Assembly (NCBI RefSeq): GCF_004216905.1 | Contig: NZ_SGXJ01000001.1 | Location: 1,798,001 to 1,862,000, forward strand | Length of the DNA: 64,000 nucleotides | Direction: 5' to 3' | DNA from: Kribbella sp. VKM Ac-2569 | GTDB lineage: Bacteria > Actinomycetota > Actinomycetes > Propionibacteriales > Kribbellaceae | Shown here: positions 1 through 8,932 of the stretch, one piece after another | Numbering within the stretch: the first letter of the stretch is position 1 | How the letters are laid out: every line of letters begins with the position of its first letter | The notes under the pieces: generated by a model | Told to the model about the DNA's origin: nothing | Database searches by the model: none | What the model saw: only the letters and a program-made list of their open reading frames with translations | Translations under genes and position numbers: made by a program

Positions 1-1424
1 AGCTCGTCGATCAGCCGGTACACCGCCAGGGTCTGCTCGTGAATGCCCGCCGTACCCGTGTGCTGGTTGCCGCCGTCGACGAAGTCGCGGTTGTGGTCCC
101 ACTTCAGGTACGCGATGTCGTACTCGCTGAGGATGCTGTCCAGCCGCTCGAGGATGTAGTCGTACGCCGCCGGGACGCCGAGGTTCAGGCCCTGCTGGTG
201 GCGTGCGGTCGGCGGCATCCGGTCGCCGGTGGCGAGGATCCAGTCCGGGTGCTCGCGCGCCAGGTCCGAGTCCGGGTTCACCATCTCCGGCTCGACCCAC
301 AGGCCGAACTGCAGGCCGAGACCCTTCACGTGATCGACCAGCGGGTGCAGGCCCTTCGGCCAGATTCCCTCGTCGACGTACCAGTCACCGAGGCCGGCGT
401 GGTCGTCGCGGCGTCCGCGGAACCAGCCGTCGTCCAGTACGAACCGCTCGGCCCCGACCGCGGCGGCCGCGTCCGCGAGCGCCTTCAGCTTGTCCAGGTC
501 GAGGTTGAAGTACACGGCCTCCCAGGTGTTCAGTACGACGGGACGCTCGGTCCGCGGGTGGTTGGAGCGCGCGCGAAGGAAGTCGTGGAAGCGGTGCGAG
601 ACCTGGTCGAGCCCGACGCCGTACGAGCCGTAGATCCACGGGGTGCTGTAGGTGCCGGCGGGCTCGAGGCGGCCTTCGCCCGGGAGGAGCAGTTCGCCGC
701 CGCCGATCACGCCGTACCCGCTCATGCCGCGCTCGGCATACGTTCGGTGGTTGCCGCTCCAGGCGGTGTGCACGGCCCAGATCTCGCCGGCGCGGAAGCC
801 GAAGCCTGGGGTGCCGGCCAGCAGCAACAGCGTGGCGTCGGCGCCGGTGCGGCCGCGGCGGTTGTCGCGGATGTGGGCGCCCTGCGTGAACGCGTGCCGC
901 TGCGGGTGCCGCTCGCCGATGTGCCGGCCCGTCATGTCGAGCAGTTCGGTCGCCTCGGTCGGCACCGGCAGCGCGAGGTACAGCCCGTCGACCGTGTACG
1001 GCGTCTCGCCGGTGTTGGTCAGGTCGGCCTTGCTCCGCACCAGACCCGAGTCCGTCAGCTCGACGGTGAGCCTCAGCTCGAGCCCGGCGTCGGCGGCGTC
1101 GATCTGCACGGTGTTGTCGGTCTGGGCGACGCTGTTCAGGGTGAAGCTCGCCGAGAAGTCCTGACCGTCGCGGTGGCCGTTCAGGCCGGGCAGGCCGAAC
1201 CAGCCGGCCGAGTACTCCGGCACGATCGCGATCGGACGGTTCTCGTCCAGGCCGTTGCCTTCCTGGACCGCACCCGCGCCGCGGCGCAGTTCCAGCAGAG
1301 CGTTGTCGGCCAACTCGCCCAGATCCGCACCCCAGTGCAGGACGGACGGAAGGGCCGGACCGGAGCAATCGAGCACCAGGCTGACGCCACCGGCGCGGAG
1401 CTGCAGAATCTCGATGTTCGACAC
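1..1424 (-). CDS. GH36-type alpha-galactosidase, 3' end outside window
   Basis: About 474 codons are visible and the C-terminus lies beyond the left edge. The protein has the retaining GH36 pattern: a beta-sandwich N-terminal half with a WEAVYFN segment, then a TIM barrel with DDGWF, WVEPEMVNPDS and YLKWDHNRD. The Asp of LKWD (about residue 443) is the expected catalytic nucleophile. The acid/base Asp, usually some 70 residues later, would be off-window. The product should cleave terminal alpha-galactosides from oligosaccharides. No signal peptide is seen, so it is probably cytoplasmic. The start is GTG, read as VSNIEILQL, with a weak GAGTGA ribosome site. It has its own promoter and is transcribed away from the ArsR gene. 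Confidence 0.9.
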   Translation of the reverse strand, partial: MSNIEILQLRAGGVSLVLDCSGPALPSVLHWGADLGELADNALLELRRGAGAVQEGNGLDENRPIAIVPEYSAGWFGLPGLNGHRDGQDFSASFTLNSVAQTDNTVQIDAADAGLELRLTVELTDSGLVRSKADLTNTGETPYTVDGLYLALPVPTEATELLDMTGRHIGERHPQRHAFTQGAHIRDNRRGRTGADATLLLLAGTPGFGFRAGEIWAVHTAWSGNHRTYAERGMSGYGVIGGGELLLPGEGRLEPAGTYSTPWIYGSYGVGLDQVSHRFHDFLRARSNHPRTERPVVLNTWEAVYFNLDLDKLKALADAAAAVGAERFVLDDGWFRGRRDDHAGLGDWYVDEGIWPKGLHPLVDHVKGLGLQFGLWVEPEMVNPDSDLAREHPDWILATGDRMPPTARHQQGLNLGVPAAYDYILERLDSILSEYDIAYLKWDHNRDFVDGGNQHTGTAGIHEQTLAVYRLIDE

Positions 1425-1463
1425 TGTTGATTCACTCTGCTTTCTGATTGATTTCAGGACGGA

Positions 1464-1492
1464 ACTATTTACCCCGCCAGCCCCGTTGTCAA
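1464..1492 (-). promoter_or_regulatory. Sigma-70-like promoter of the alpha-galactosidase gene
   Basis: Read on the minus strand, TTGACA (1487-1492) and AATAGT (1464-1469) are separated by exactly 17 bases and lie about 40 bases before the GTG start. A short CTTC-AC-GAAG palindrome at 1495-1504 sits just upstream of the -35 element and could be a regulator site. This is a pattern match only. Confidence 0.55.
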
Positions 1493-1611
1493 TGCTTCAC
1501 GAAGTTAAGTAAATACCCTAGAGCTCTACAACGAGGGAAAAGGCGCGTGATCAGCGACTGACGCTCCGCTTTCGCACCGACCGGAGCCAGGTGTCGACGG
1601 GCCACGGCCCG

Positions 1612-1694
1612 ACGCCCGGGCCATCACAACTGCGCCCCCGAGCCGATCCCCGCGTAGCGACCCCGGCTACGGCCAATTGTGATGGCGTGGGCGT
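1612..1694. repeat. Intergenic inverted-repeat element, copy 1
   Basis: The two ends (1612-1629 and 1677-1694) are inverted copies of each other, 16 of 18 bases matching, around a core GCCATCACAA. The inner segment is GC-rich and contains a smaller GTAGC/GCTAC hairpin. The left end shares GGCCATCACAACTG with a second element at 12545-12620. The size and paired ends suggest a small non-autonomous repeat or cruciform rather than a regulator site. It occupies most of the gap between the alpha-galactosidase and ArsR genes. No transposase is nearby. Confidence 0.6.
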
Positions 1695-1704
1695 TGGGCA
1701 CTCT

Positions 1705-1726
1705 CTTGACAAATTTTCCTGTCAAG
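1705..1726. promoter_or_regulatory. Candidate ArsR operator
   Basis: CTTGACA and TGTCAAG form a perfect 7-base inverted repeat with an 8-base spacer, ending 14 bases before the ArsR start codon. The left arm includes a TTGACA motif. The position suits autoregulation by the downstream ArsR-type protein. The assignment is inferred. Confidence 0.5.
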
Positions 1727-1740
1727 TGGAGATTGAGGGG

Positions 1741-2310
1741 ATGCTGCGGTATCTCGAGGAGCCCGAGAAGGTGCGGTTGGCGTTGTCGCCGATCCGGCGG
1801 CGGCTGCTCGAACTGCTGCGGGAGGCGTCATCGGCGACCCAGCTCGCGGCCGCGCTCGACCTGCCCCGCCAGCGGGTGAACTACCACCTGCGCGAGCTGG
1901 AGAAGGCCGGCCTGGTCGAGCTCGTCGAGGAGCGACGGCGGCGCGGGTTCACCGAGCGGATACTACGCGCGTCGGCCGATCTGGTCGTCGATCCGGGCGT
2001 CATGGGACGTGCGTTCACGCAGATCCAGGACCAGTACGCCGCAGAGCATCTGGTCGAGGTCGCCGCGGGGACGGTGCGGGACGTCGCGCGGATGCAGACC
2101 GCGGCCGACGCGGACGGGAAGCGGCTGCTGACGTTCACGCTCGAGACCGAGGTGCGGTTCGCGGACCCGAGCGACGTACACCGGTTCACCGACGCGTTGA
2201 CCGCCGCGATGCAGCAGGTGGTCGAGGAGTTCGACAGCGAGGGCGGGCGGCCGTACCGGCTGATCGCGGGCGGACATCCCGCGCCCCGCCGTACCGAGGG
2301 AGAGACATGA
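1741..2310 (+). CDS. ArsR-family winged-helix transcriptional regulator
   Basis: This is a 189-residue protein. Residues 10-75 form a winged helix (LSPIRRRLLELL, then an LDLPRQRVNYHLRELEKAGL recognition region) typical of the ArsR/SmtB type that pairs with SRPBCC partners. The C-terminal half has no metal-binding Cys pattern, so a metal sensor is unlikely. ATG at 1741 was chosen over upstream starts because GAGGGG lies directly before it and the protein family starts just before the first helix. The stop overlaps the next start as ATGA, so the two genes are translationally coupled. It probably represses its own two-gene operon. Confidence 0.85.
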   Translation: MLRYLEEPEKVRLALSPIRRRLLELLREASSATQLAAALDLPRQRVNYHLRELEKAGLVELVEERRRRGFTERILRASADLVVDPGVMGRAFTQIQDQYAAEHLVEVAAGTVRDVARMQTAADADGKRLLTFTLETEVRFADPSDVHRFTDALTAAMQQVVEEFDSEGGRPYRLIAGGHPAPRRTEGET

Positions 2311-2963
2311 AGATCGTGGTGACGGTGGCCGCCCCGGTGGAGACAGTGTGGGACGCGCTGCGGAACAAGGAGAAGATCCGGCACTGGCACGGCTGGGAGT
2401 ACGAAGGCGGTCTCGACGAAGAGATCGACCTGATCTACTTCACCGAGACCGTCGAGGACGGTACGACGCTGCGGCTCGGGAACGGTGACGAGTTCGCGGT
2501 CGAGGCGGTCGTGGGCGGATCCCGGATCACGCTGACGCGCGCGCCGCTGGGCGCCAACCCCGAATGGGACGCGTACTACGACGACGTCACCGAGGGCTGG
2601 ATCACGTTCCTCCACCAGCTCCGCTTCGCCGTCGAACGGCATCCGGACGATCCCCGCCGTACCTTGTTCTACTCGGGCACCGGCGCCGTCTCCCCCATCG
2701 ACGAACTGCAGATTCCGGCCGGCGACGCGTTCGACCTCGACCTGATCGGCGAGAGCGTCAAGTGCGAGGTCTGGTACCGCTCCGACCACCAGCTCGGCCT
2801 CACGGTAGATGCCTGGGGCAACGGTTTGCTGGTGCTCAGCCACGTCCCGCCCGGCGACCGGAAGCCGGAGGGCGCCACGATGGCGATCCTGTCGGTGTAC
2901 GGCGACACCGACCGCGAGGACCTGCACGCTCGCTGGCAGGCGTGGTGGAGCGAGCGACACTGA
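2307..2963 (+). CDS. SRPBCC (AHSA1-like) domain protein
   Basis: A 218-residue START/Bet v1-like protein. It opens with the usual beta strand and helix (MKIVVTVAAP, then ETVWDAL) and continues with a polar cavity-forming sheet. The AHSA1 group binds hydrophobic ligands; no specific ligand or reaction can be named. It overlaps the ArsR gene by four bases, a common pairing in actinobacteria in which the ArsR protein controls its SRPBCC partner. It is predicted to be cytoplasmic and has no membrane segment. Confidence 0.8.
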   Translation: MKIVVTVAAPVETVWDALRNKEKIRHWHGWEYEGGLDEEIDLIYFTETVEDGTTLRLGNGDEFAVEAVVGGSRITLTRAPLGANPEWDAYYDDVTEGWITFLHQLRFAVERHPDDPRRTLFYSGTGAVSPIDELQIPAGDAFDLDLIGESVKCEVWYRSDHQLGLTVDAWGNGLLVLSHVPPGDRKPEGATMAILSVYGDTDREDLHARWQAWWSERH

Positions 2964-3079
2964 CACGACGGTGACAGGGCGCAAACGTGCCACCACGCTG
3001 AGTCTGCGAAGGGTTGTTACCGGGAAGTATCTCGTCGGTGATCAAACGATCATTGAACTCCGGCGAGAGAGGCCTTCCG

Positions 3080-4282
3080 GTGAGAACAACCAGAAGTCGT
3101 CGAGTGTCCGCAGCAATCCTTCTACTCTCCTTGACCGGCCTAGGCCTGGTCGCTCCCCCGGCGCATGCCGACGGTCCCGGATCGGGAACGCCGTACGTCG
3201 TCACCGTTGGGGACTCCTACATCTCGGGTGAGGCCGGCCGGTGGGCCGGGAGCTCGAACGACTCCGAGGCACCGGCCGACGCGCTCGGTGCACACGCCTA
3301 CCACGACAACGCGACGCATACCGCCGAACTGATCCCGAAGTGCCACCGCAGCCTGTCCGCCGAGGCGTACGTCGGCGGCGGGGTCGGCGGACTGAACCTG
3401 GCCTGCTCGGGCGCTCGCACCACAACCGGCACCGGCACCGACTTCAAGCCGGGCATCGACTTCTACGACGACGGCGCCGGCAAGCAGGGGCAGGCGAAGA
3501 TGCTGCAGGTCTTCGCCGCGACCCACAACGTCAAGCAAGTGGTCGTCTCGATCGGCGGCAACGACTTCAACTTCGCGTCGATCGTCACCCAGTGCGTGCA
3601 GGACTTCCTGCTCTCGCCGTCCTGGGACCCCGACTACTGCCGCGACGACTCGTCCGTCGTCGCCAACTTCACCACCGCCAACATCACCGCGGTTCAAGGC
3701 AAGATCGCGACGGCGTTCCAGAACGTCCGTACGGCGATGCGGAACGCCGGGTACGGCGACAGCGCGTGGAATCTCGTCGTACAGACGTATCCGTCACCGA
3801 TCCCGGCCGCCAGCGGGTTCCGGTACGGGCAGAGCGGTTACACCCGGCAGAGCGTCGGCGGATGCGGGTTCTGGAACGCGGACGCCGACTGGGCGAACGG
3901 CACCGCGCTCCTCACGATCAACAACACGGTCCGCGCCGCGATCGGCCAGTCCGGCCTGTCCAACGCCCGCCTGCTCGAACTCCAGTCCGCGTTCAACGGC
4001 CGCCGGCTCTGCGAGAAGACCGTCGGCCTGTACGAAGAGGTCGGCCTCAGTTCGTGGACCCAGCCCACTGCCGTCGACAAGACCGAGTGGATCAACCAGA
4101 TCCGGACGGTGACAACAGTCGGCTCGAACTACTTCATCCAGGAATCCCTGCACCCGAACTACTGGGCCCAGCTGGCGCTCCGCTCCTGCGTCCGCCAGAC
4201 CTACACCCAGAACCGCGGCGGCACCTGCACCATCGCCGGCACCGGCCTGGTGAACGGCGAACCGCGTATGACCCTGAACTGA
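3080..4282 (+). CDS. Secreted SGNH/GDSL-family hydrolase
   Basis: A 400-residue exported esterase or lipase. A signal peptide of about 33 residues (basic start, leucine-rich core, cleavage after AHA) is followed by block I GDSYISGE with the catalytic Ser, a GGND block III, and a late SLHPN segment carrying the His. Several Cys suggest disulfides. GTG at 3080 was preferred to upstream starts because GAGAGAGG lies 7 bases before it and the signal peptide then begins normally. Substrates of this family are acyl esters of lipids or polysaccharides; which one cannot be told. It converges on the M4 peptidase gene and shares its terminator. Confidence 0.85.
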   Translation: MRTTRSRRVSAAILLLSLTGLGLVAPPAHADGPGSGTPYVVTVGDSYISGEAGRWAGSSNDSEAPADALGAHAYHDNATHTAELIPKCHRSLSAEAYVGGGVGGLNLACSGARTTTGTGTDFKPGIDFYDDGAGKQGQAKMLQVFAATHNVKQVVVSIGGNDFNFASIVTQCVQDFLLSPSWDPDYCRDDSSVVANFTTANITAVQGKIATAFQNVRTAMRNAGYGDSAWNLVVQTYPSPIPAASGFRYGQSGYTRQSVGGCGFWNADADWANGTALLTINNTVRAAIGQSGLSNARLLELQSAFNGRRLCEKTVGLYEEVGLSSWTQPTAVDKTEWINQIRTVTTVGSNYFIQESLHPNYWAQLALRSCVRQTYTQNRGGTCTIAGTGLVNGEPRMTLN

Positions 4283-4295
4283 CGCAAGACAAAGG

Positions 4296-4329
4296 CCGGC
4301 CGCCGCACCCCCGAAGGTGCGGCGGCCGG
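4296..4329. terminator. Bidirectional hairpin terminator
   Basis: A perfect 14-base stem (4296-4309 with 4316-4329) and a 6-base loop lie between two convergent stop codons. GTTCTGTTT follows on the plus strand and CCTTTGTCTT on the minus strand, so it can serve both genes. Confidence 0.8.
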
Positions 4330-4344
4330 GTTCTGTTTACTGCG

Positions 4345-6654
4345 TCAGCTCAGGTTCAGGCCTGTGTCGTCGATGACGAACGAGGTCTGGAGGGAGCTGT
4401 CCTCGGTGCCGGTGAAGCTGATCGACACCGTCTGGCCGGCGAACGACGAGACGTTGAACGACTTGAGCGAGTAGCCGCTCGCCTTGTTCAGGTTCGAGTA
4501 CGTCGCCAGCGTGGTCGAGCCCGCCTTCACCGTGAGCTTGTCGTACTGCGTCGACGTGGTGGTCTCCGCAGAATCGATGTGCAGGTAGAAGGAGAGCGTT
4601 GCCGAGCATCCGGCCGGGATCGCGACCGACTGGCTCAGCGTGTCGGTGTGGGTCGAGCCGTAGCCGTCCAGCCACGCCTTCCAGGTGCCGTTGCGCGCGG
4701 GCTGGGAGGTGCTGTTGTCGATCACTCCGGCCGAGGCCGACCACGGCGCCGCCGTACCGGTCTCGAAGCCCGGGTTGCCGAGCTTCTGGCCGGAGCAGCC
4801 GCCGGTGCCGCCGATGGTGAAGGTGAACGACGTGCTGCCCGAACCGCCGGCACTCGCGGTCGCCGTCGCGGTGACGTTGAACGTGCCGCTCGCGGTCGGC
4901 GTACCGGACACGGTGCCGGTCGACGAGCCGATGGTGACGCCCGCCGGCAGACCGGACGCGGACCAGGTGTACGGCGCGGTGCCGCCGGACGCGGTGAGCG
5001 TGAACGACGAGATCGCCGTACCGACCGTGCCGGTCTTGTTGCCCGGGTTCGTGACCGTGACGCCACCCGACGTGGAGCAGGTCGGGTCGGCCGTCTGAGC
5101 CGGCACGCTGACCGCGTCCCAGGCCGCCTTCACGGTGTTGAACTCGGTGCAGCTGCCCGGGTACAGGTTCTTGGCCGCGGTCAGCGTCCAGGTCCGGTAC
5201 TTCAGGTACGAGCTGCTGCTGGTCTTCATCAGCATCGCGTTGTACATGATCCGGAGGGCCTTCTGGACCCCGATGCCGGTCACGGACGAGCTGTTGCAGG
5301 TCGGGCTGGTGGGCTGCCCGTTGGTCGGGTTGGTGCCCTCGGCAAGCAGGTAGAACCAGTGGTTGCCGGGGCCTGCTGCCGCGTGCACCTCGGTGCCCGG
5401 GATCGAGCTCGAGTAGCAGTTCGGGTCGCCGACCGCCGACGGGTTGTACATGTTCCGGATCGGGCCCTGACCGACCAGGTTGATCTCCTCGCCGACCAGG
5501 AAGTCCGGCGGGTCGTACGCCGAGGCCTGGTTGCTGTACCACTCGGTGCTCGCGCCGAACACGTCCGCGACGAACTCCTGGGTGCCGCTGCCGGAGATGC
5601 CACCCGGCGTGTGGTCATCGATGCCGTGACCCATTTCGTGAGCCACTACGTCGATCGAGCTGATCCACTGGTTGGCGTTGTTGTGACCGATCTGCACCTG
5701 GGTGCCGTCGTAGTAGGCGTTCACGTCGTTCAGGCCGACGCGGATCGGCCAGGCGCCGCCGTTGCCGTCCATCCCGTTGCGACCGAGCCAGTCGGTCAGC
5801 ATGTGCTTCTCGGTCTCCGCAGAGAACAGTGCGTCGACGCAGCCGGTCTCCTTGTTGGTCGCCGTACCGTTGCCCCAGTTGTCGTCCGGACCGGAGAACG
5901 TGGTGTTGTTCGCCGCGTCCTGGCAGGACAGGTTGGTGGTGTTGGGGTCCTTCATCGAGTACGTGCTGCCGGACAGGGTGGTGTCCAGGTGGACCGGGTT
6001 CGGGCCGCTGTACGCCGCCGTACCGTTGCCGGCCATCACGTGTTCCTTGGTACCGAGCACCTTGCCGCTCTGCGCGTCGACGTACACCGACAGGCTCGAC
6101 GGGTCGTGGCCGTTGTTGCCGCTGACCCGCGACTGCCACACGAGCTTCGGGGTGCCGTTCAGGGCGTAGACCGCGAGCGTCGGAGTAGTCGACGAGTCGA
6201 CCTTCTTGAGCTGCGTCCTGGCGGTCTTCTGCGCGGCCGCGGGGGTCACCTTCGCGGTCGTCGACAGCTCCGGTACGGCGGTGGTCTGGGCGATCGAGGT
6301 GTACTTCACGGCACCCTTCGCGTCGGTGACCACGACGAAGTCACCACCGACGACCGGGAGACCCTTGTACGAACGCTCGTACGGGACGTACTGCAGACCG
6401 GACTGCTCCGAGATCACCGGTTTCGCGGTGAACTTGTCGTCCTTCGAGGCGTGCAGGGCGCTCGGCCGCCCCGCCACGAGAGAGGAGGCGGAGTCGGCGG
6501 CGAACGCCTTCGACTGCGCCTGTGAGGGCCGCGGCGGAGGTGCCGCACTCGTCGCCGCACCGGCCGACGTACCGAGCCCGGCGAGTGCTGCCGCAGCGAG
6601 GCTGGTCACCCCGAGAACGACAGCAACTTTGCGGGAACGCTGAAACAAGACCAT
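4345..6654 (-). CDS. Secreted M4 (thermolysin-type) metallopeptidase with Ig-like and C-terminal beta-sandwich domains
   Basis: A 769-residue prepro-enzyme. In order: signal peptide (residues 1-30), FTP/PepSY-type propeptide, then the M4 catalytic domain with the zinc site HEMGH near residue 338 and the third ligand in QEFVADVFG. A putative Ig (He_PIG) repeat follows, GTVGTAISSFTLTASGG to SGTPTASGTF, and last a jelly-roll domain beginning GNPGFETGTAAPW that probably binds polymer or cell wall. ATG at 6654 has AAGGGA 8 bases upstream and starts a normal signal peptide; the longer reading frame lacks one. It digests extracellular protein after autocatalytic removal of the propeptide. Confidence 0.92.
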   Translation of the reverse strand: MVLFQRSRKVAVVLGVTSLAAAALAGLGTSAGAATSAAPPPRPSQAQSKAFAADSASSLVAGRPSALHASKDDKFTAKPVISEQSGLQYVPYERSYKGLPVVGGDFVVVTDAKGAVKYTSIAQTTAVPELSTTAKVTPAAAQKTARTQLKKVDSSTTPTLAVYALNGTPKLVWQSRVSGNNGHDPSSLSVYVDAQSGKVLGTKEHVMAGNGTAAYSGPNPVHLDTTLSGSTYSMKDPNTTNLSCQDAANNTTFSGPDDNWGNGTATNKETGCVDALFSAETEKHMLTDWLGRNGMDGNGGAWPIRVGLNDVNAYYDGTQVQIGHNNANQWISSIDVVAHEMGHGIDDHTPGGISGSGTQEFVADVFGASTEWYSNQASAYDPPDFLVGEEINLVGQGPIRNMYNPSAVGDPNCYSSSIPGTEVHAAAGPGNHWFYLLAEGTNPTNGQPTSPTCNSSSVTGIGVQKALRIMYNAMLMKTSSSSYLKYRTWTLTAAKNLYPGSCTEFNTVKAAWDAVSVPAQTADPTCSTSGGVTVTNPGNKTGTVGTAISSFTLTASGGTAPYTWSASGLPAGVTIGSSTGTVSGTPTASGTFNVTATATASAGGSGSTSFTFTIGGTGGCSGQKLGNPGFETGTAAPWSASAGVIDNSTSQPARNGTWKAWLDGYGSTHTDTLSQSVAIPAGCSATLSFYLHIDSAETTTSTQYDKLTVKAGSTTLATYSNLNKASGYSLKSFNVSSFAGQTVSISFTGTEDSSLQTSFVIDDTGLNLS

Positions 6655-7090
6655 GGATGTGGTCCCTTCGCGATGTGGTGCTTGGGCGGGTTGCGCCTCG
6701 CCGGACTGGAGGCGGTGCACCACTCCGCCTGGAACCTCCGGCCTACCCATCGGCCTGGCTGTCCGGAAGACCCCTTTCCATCCAGCCCCGATAGATCGCG
6801 CGGACGGACACTATGTCTCACCTCACACCCGGGCAAGGCGCTGTCGTGCCGTTGGCACCCCGATGACAACTGATCGCGTTGTCATCGCTACCAAGCGCTG
6901 ACAAACCCCCACCGAACAGCCGCCGTGGAGCTGCGTGACGGGCTCGTTGCGGACGGTGGTGGGGTGGATCTGCTGGTGGTCTGCGGCTGGTGTGGATGGC
7001 AGAATCGCGCAGACGGGTTGGCTGCTGCGGGGTGTGGAACCCCGGCGGCGGGACCGGATCGCGATCAGGACGACGCCGGCTGGGGTGTGA
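6655..7090. other. Intergenic region between divergent M4 peptidase and FHA genes
   Basis: A 436-base stretch with no convincing gene on either strand. It should hold promoters for both flanking genes. The only strong structure is the inverted repeat at 6861-6887, about 205 bases from each start codon. A minor GGACAC/GTGTC-like repeat occurs near 6805-6815. Confidence 0.6.
6861..6887. promoter_or_regulatory. Strong palindromic operator candidate
   Basis: CGATGACAAC and GTTGTCATCG are perfect 10-base inverted arms around a 7-base spacer. The arms are less GC-rich than the surroundings, which suits a dimeric DNA-binding protein rather than a terminator. It lies midway between divergent genes. 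The regulator is unknown. Confidence 0.5.
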
Positions 7091-8851
7091 GTGGAAACCG
7101 AATTCGTGCTGTCGCTCGGCGAACAGCAGTGGACGCTGCAGGCCGGGACCGACACGATCACCATCGGCCGCGCCTCCAACGCCGACATCCGGCTGCAGGC
7201 GGACGACCAGATCTCCCGTATTCACGCCCGCCTGAACCGCGACGGCGACACCTGGACCCTGCACGACGAGTCCCGCAACGGCACCGGCCTCAACGGCCGC
7301 CGCATCACCGCCCCCACCCCCCTCACCACCGGCGACCGAATCCACATCGGCCGCTCGGTCCTCACCTTCCACAAATCCACCACCACCCCGCCGGCACCTG
7401 AGGTGCCGCACGCCGAACCTGACAGCCAGAACGAACCAAACCCGATCGCCCCACCCAACGAATTACCCGCGGCCAGCACCCCCTCCGCACAACCAGACCA
7501 ACCACCCGCCGCCAGCCAGCTCCCCCAAGCAGATCCGGCACCCGATCCAAGCCCGATCGCGCAGGACGAGCAGGAGCGCGCCGCCGCGTCGTTCGCGCAT
7601 TCTGACCAGCCTGTCGCTGCCAGCCCGTTCGCGGACGGCGAGCAAGTGCCCGGTGGCGGCGGCCCGTTTGCGCCGGGCGAGGGTGCGGCGAATCCGTTTG
7701 TGTCGGCACCGCCTGCTGACCGGCCGGATGAGCCAGCCGCCTACGACCCGGAGAGCAGGCAGGACGCGGACGCCGGTGGGTACGAGGCTGGCGCGGAGAA
7801 TGGTCGGTCTGGGGCTGCGGGGGTGGTTCCTGGGTTCGAGGCCGGGGACGGGGGGACGTGGGCGTCGTATCCGTCGGCGGACAATCCGGAGCCGGTGCGG
7901 TCGCCGTGGGAGATCTCCGCGCAGATCGACCAGTCGGAACCGAACTGGAACGCCTCCGCCGGTTGGCCCGACCCGACCGCAGCCGGCGTCGACCAGCGGA
8001 CGGGTGGTGACCCACGGGCGGGCGAGCGGCGGTCGGTTGGGCGGGATCGACGTACGGCGGGAACCGATCGGCGGCCGTCGACTGCGGATCAGTTGCCCGG
8101 CGCGGATGATCGGCTCCCGAGTTCGGAGCGGTTGCCTGGAGCGGAGCGCCGTACAGCCGACGGGGATGACGCCGTGGGGACGGTGCGGTTGTCGCGGGTA
8201 CTGATTGTGGCCGGGGCGGTGATCGTGCTCGGGATCGTCGTGAACCTGCTCGTCACCTTCCTCGCCGACGGGCCCGGTAGCGCGCTCAGGTGGCTGGTGC
8301 CGCCGGTTATCGCGCTCGTGGTCGCGATGGTCCTCGCGCTCGTTGATGCGGCGGTTCCGAAGCAACATCGGCCGAGCCGTCTAACTGTGTCGGTTCTCGT
8401 CGCGGTCGCCGTGGTGCTTGTCGGCGTCGGGGTCGGTGGGTTCGCGCTGACTGCGGGCGCGCAGTACGTCGGCGGCTACCTGACCGGCAACGAGACCGGC
8501 GAGGATCGCCTGATCAAACCGGTCTCGAAGCCCGGCACCGGTGTCACGATGACCGTCGAGAACGTCACGTACACGAGCCATTTCACGCGCGTCGAGGTCA
8601 AGCTGGTCAACACCGCCAAGCAGGCGATCACGGTCCCGATCGACGGTACGACGTTCACCGCCGCCGACGGCACCACCCTGCGCGCCGACCCCGGCCGCAG
8701 CGCCTGGCCGAGCCGGATCGCGGCCGGCGGCACCGAACACGGCACGCTCACGTTCAAGGGTCACCTGCCTGACAGCGCCACCACAGCGGTGCTCACGTTC
8801 AAGTCCGGCAGTACGAGCTTCGCCATCTCCAAGATCCCCCTCAGCAACTGA
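7091..8851 (+). CDS. FHA-domain membrane protein with disordered linker
   Basis: A 586-residue protein. Residues 1-95 form an FHA domain (TITIGRASNADI, ISRIHARL, DESRNGTGLNG), which binds phosphothreonine peptides made by Ser/Thr kinases. A long Pro/Ala/Gln-rich, then Arg/Asp-rich, disordered linker follows (about 100-360). Three hydrophobic segments (about 370-470) come next, and last an exported beta-rich domain of DUF4352 type with a VENVTY...VEVKLVN pattern. This suggests a cytoplasmic FHA sensor tethered to the membrane with an extracellular domain. The start is GTG. No kinase gene is adjacent, so the partner is unknown. Confidence 0.8.
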   Translation: METEFVLSLGEQQWTLQAGTDTITIGRASNADIRLQADDQISRIHARLNRDGDTWTLHDESRNGTGLNGRRITAPTPLTTGDRIHIGRSVLTFHKSTTTPPAPEVPHAEPDSQNEPNPIAPPNELPAASTPSAQPDQPPAASQLPQADPAPDPSPIAQDEQERAAASFAHSDQPVAASPFADGEQVPGGGGPFAPGEGAANPFVSAPPADRPDEPAAYDPESRQDADAGGYEAGAENGRSGAAGVVPGFEAGDGGTWASYPSADNPEPVRSPWEISAQIDQSEPNWNASAGWPDPTAAGVDQRTGGDPRAGERRSVGRDRRTAGTDRRPSTADQLPGADDRLPSSERLPGAERRTADGDDAVGTVRLSRVLIVAGAVIVLGIVVNLLVTFLADGPGSALRWLVPPVIALVVAMVLALVDAAVPKQHRPSRLTVSVLVAVAVVLVGVGVGGFALTAGAQYVGGYLTGNETGEDRLIKPVSKPGTGVTMTVENVTYTSHFTRVEVKLVNTAKQAITVPIDGTTFTAADGTTLRADPGRSAWPSRIAAGGTEHGTLTFKGHLPDSATTAVLTFKSGSTSFAISKIPLSN

Positions 8852-8932
8852 GCACCCTCCGGCCGACTTACATCGAAAATTGATATAGTCACCTCACCCC
8901 ACCGCCGCGGTGGGCAAGGAGGGAGCGTCGGC

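Noticed and set aside
3241..6525. A 1094-codon plus-strand open frame across the SGNH and M4 genes
   Set aside because: It is Arg/Pro/Val-rich, matches no family, and runs antisense or out of frame to two genes with intact catalytic motifs. High GC removes stops in such frames.
6925..7401. A plus-strand 158-codon frame starting upstream of the FHA gene
   Set aside because: It continues out of frame through the well-defined FHA domain and is low-complexity there.
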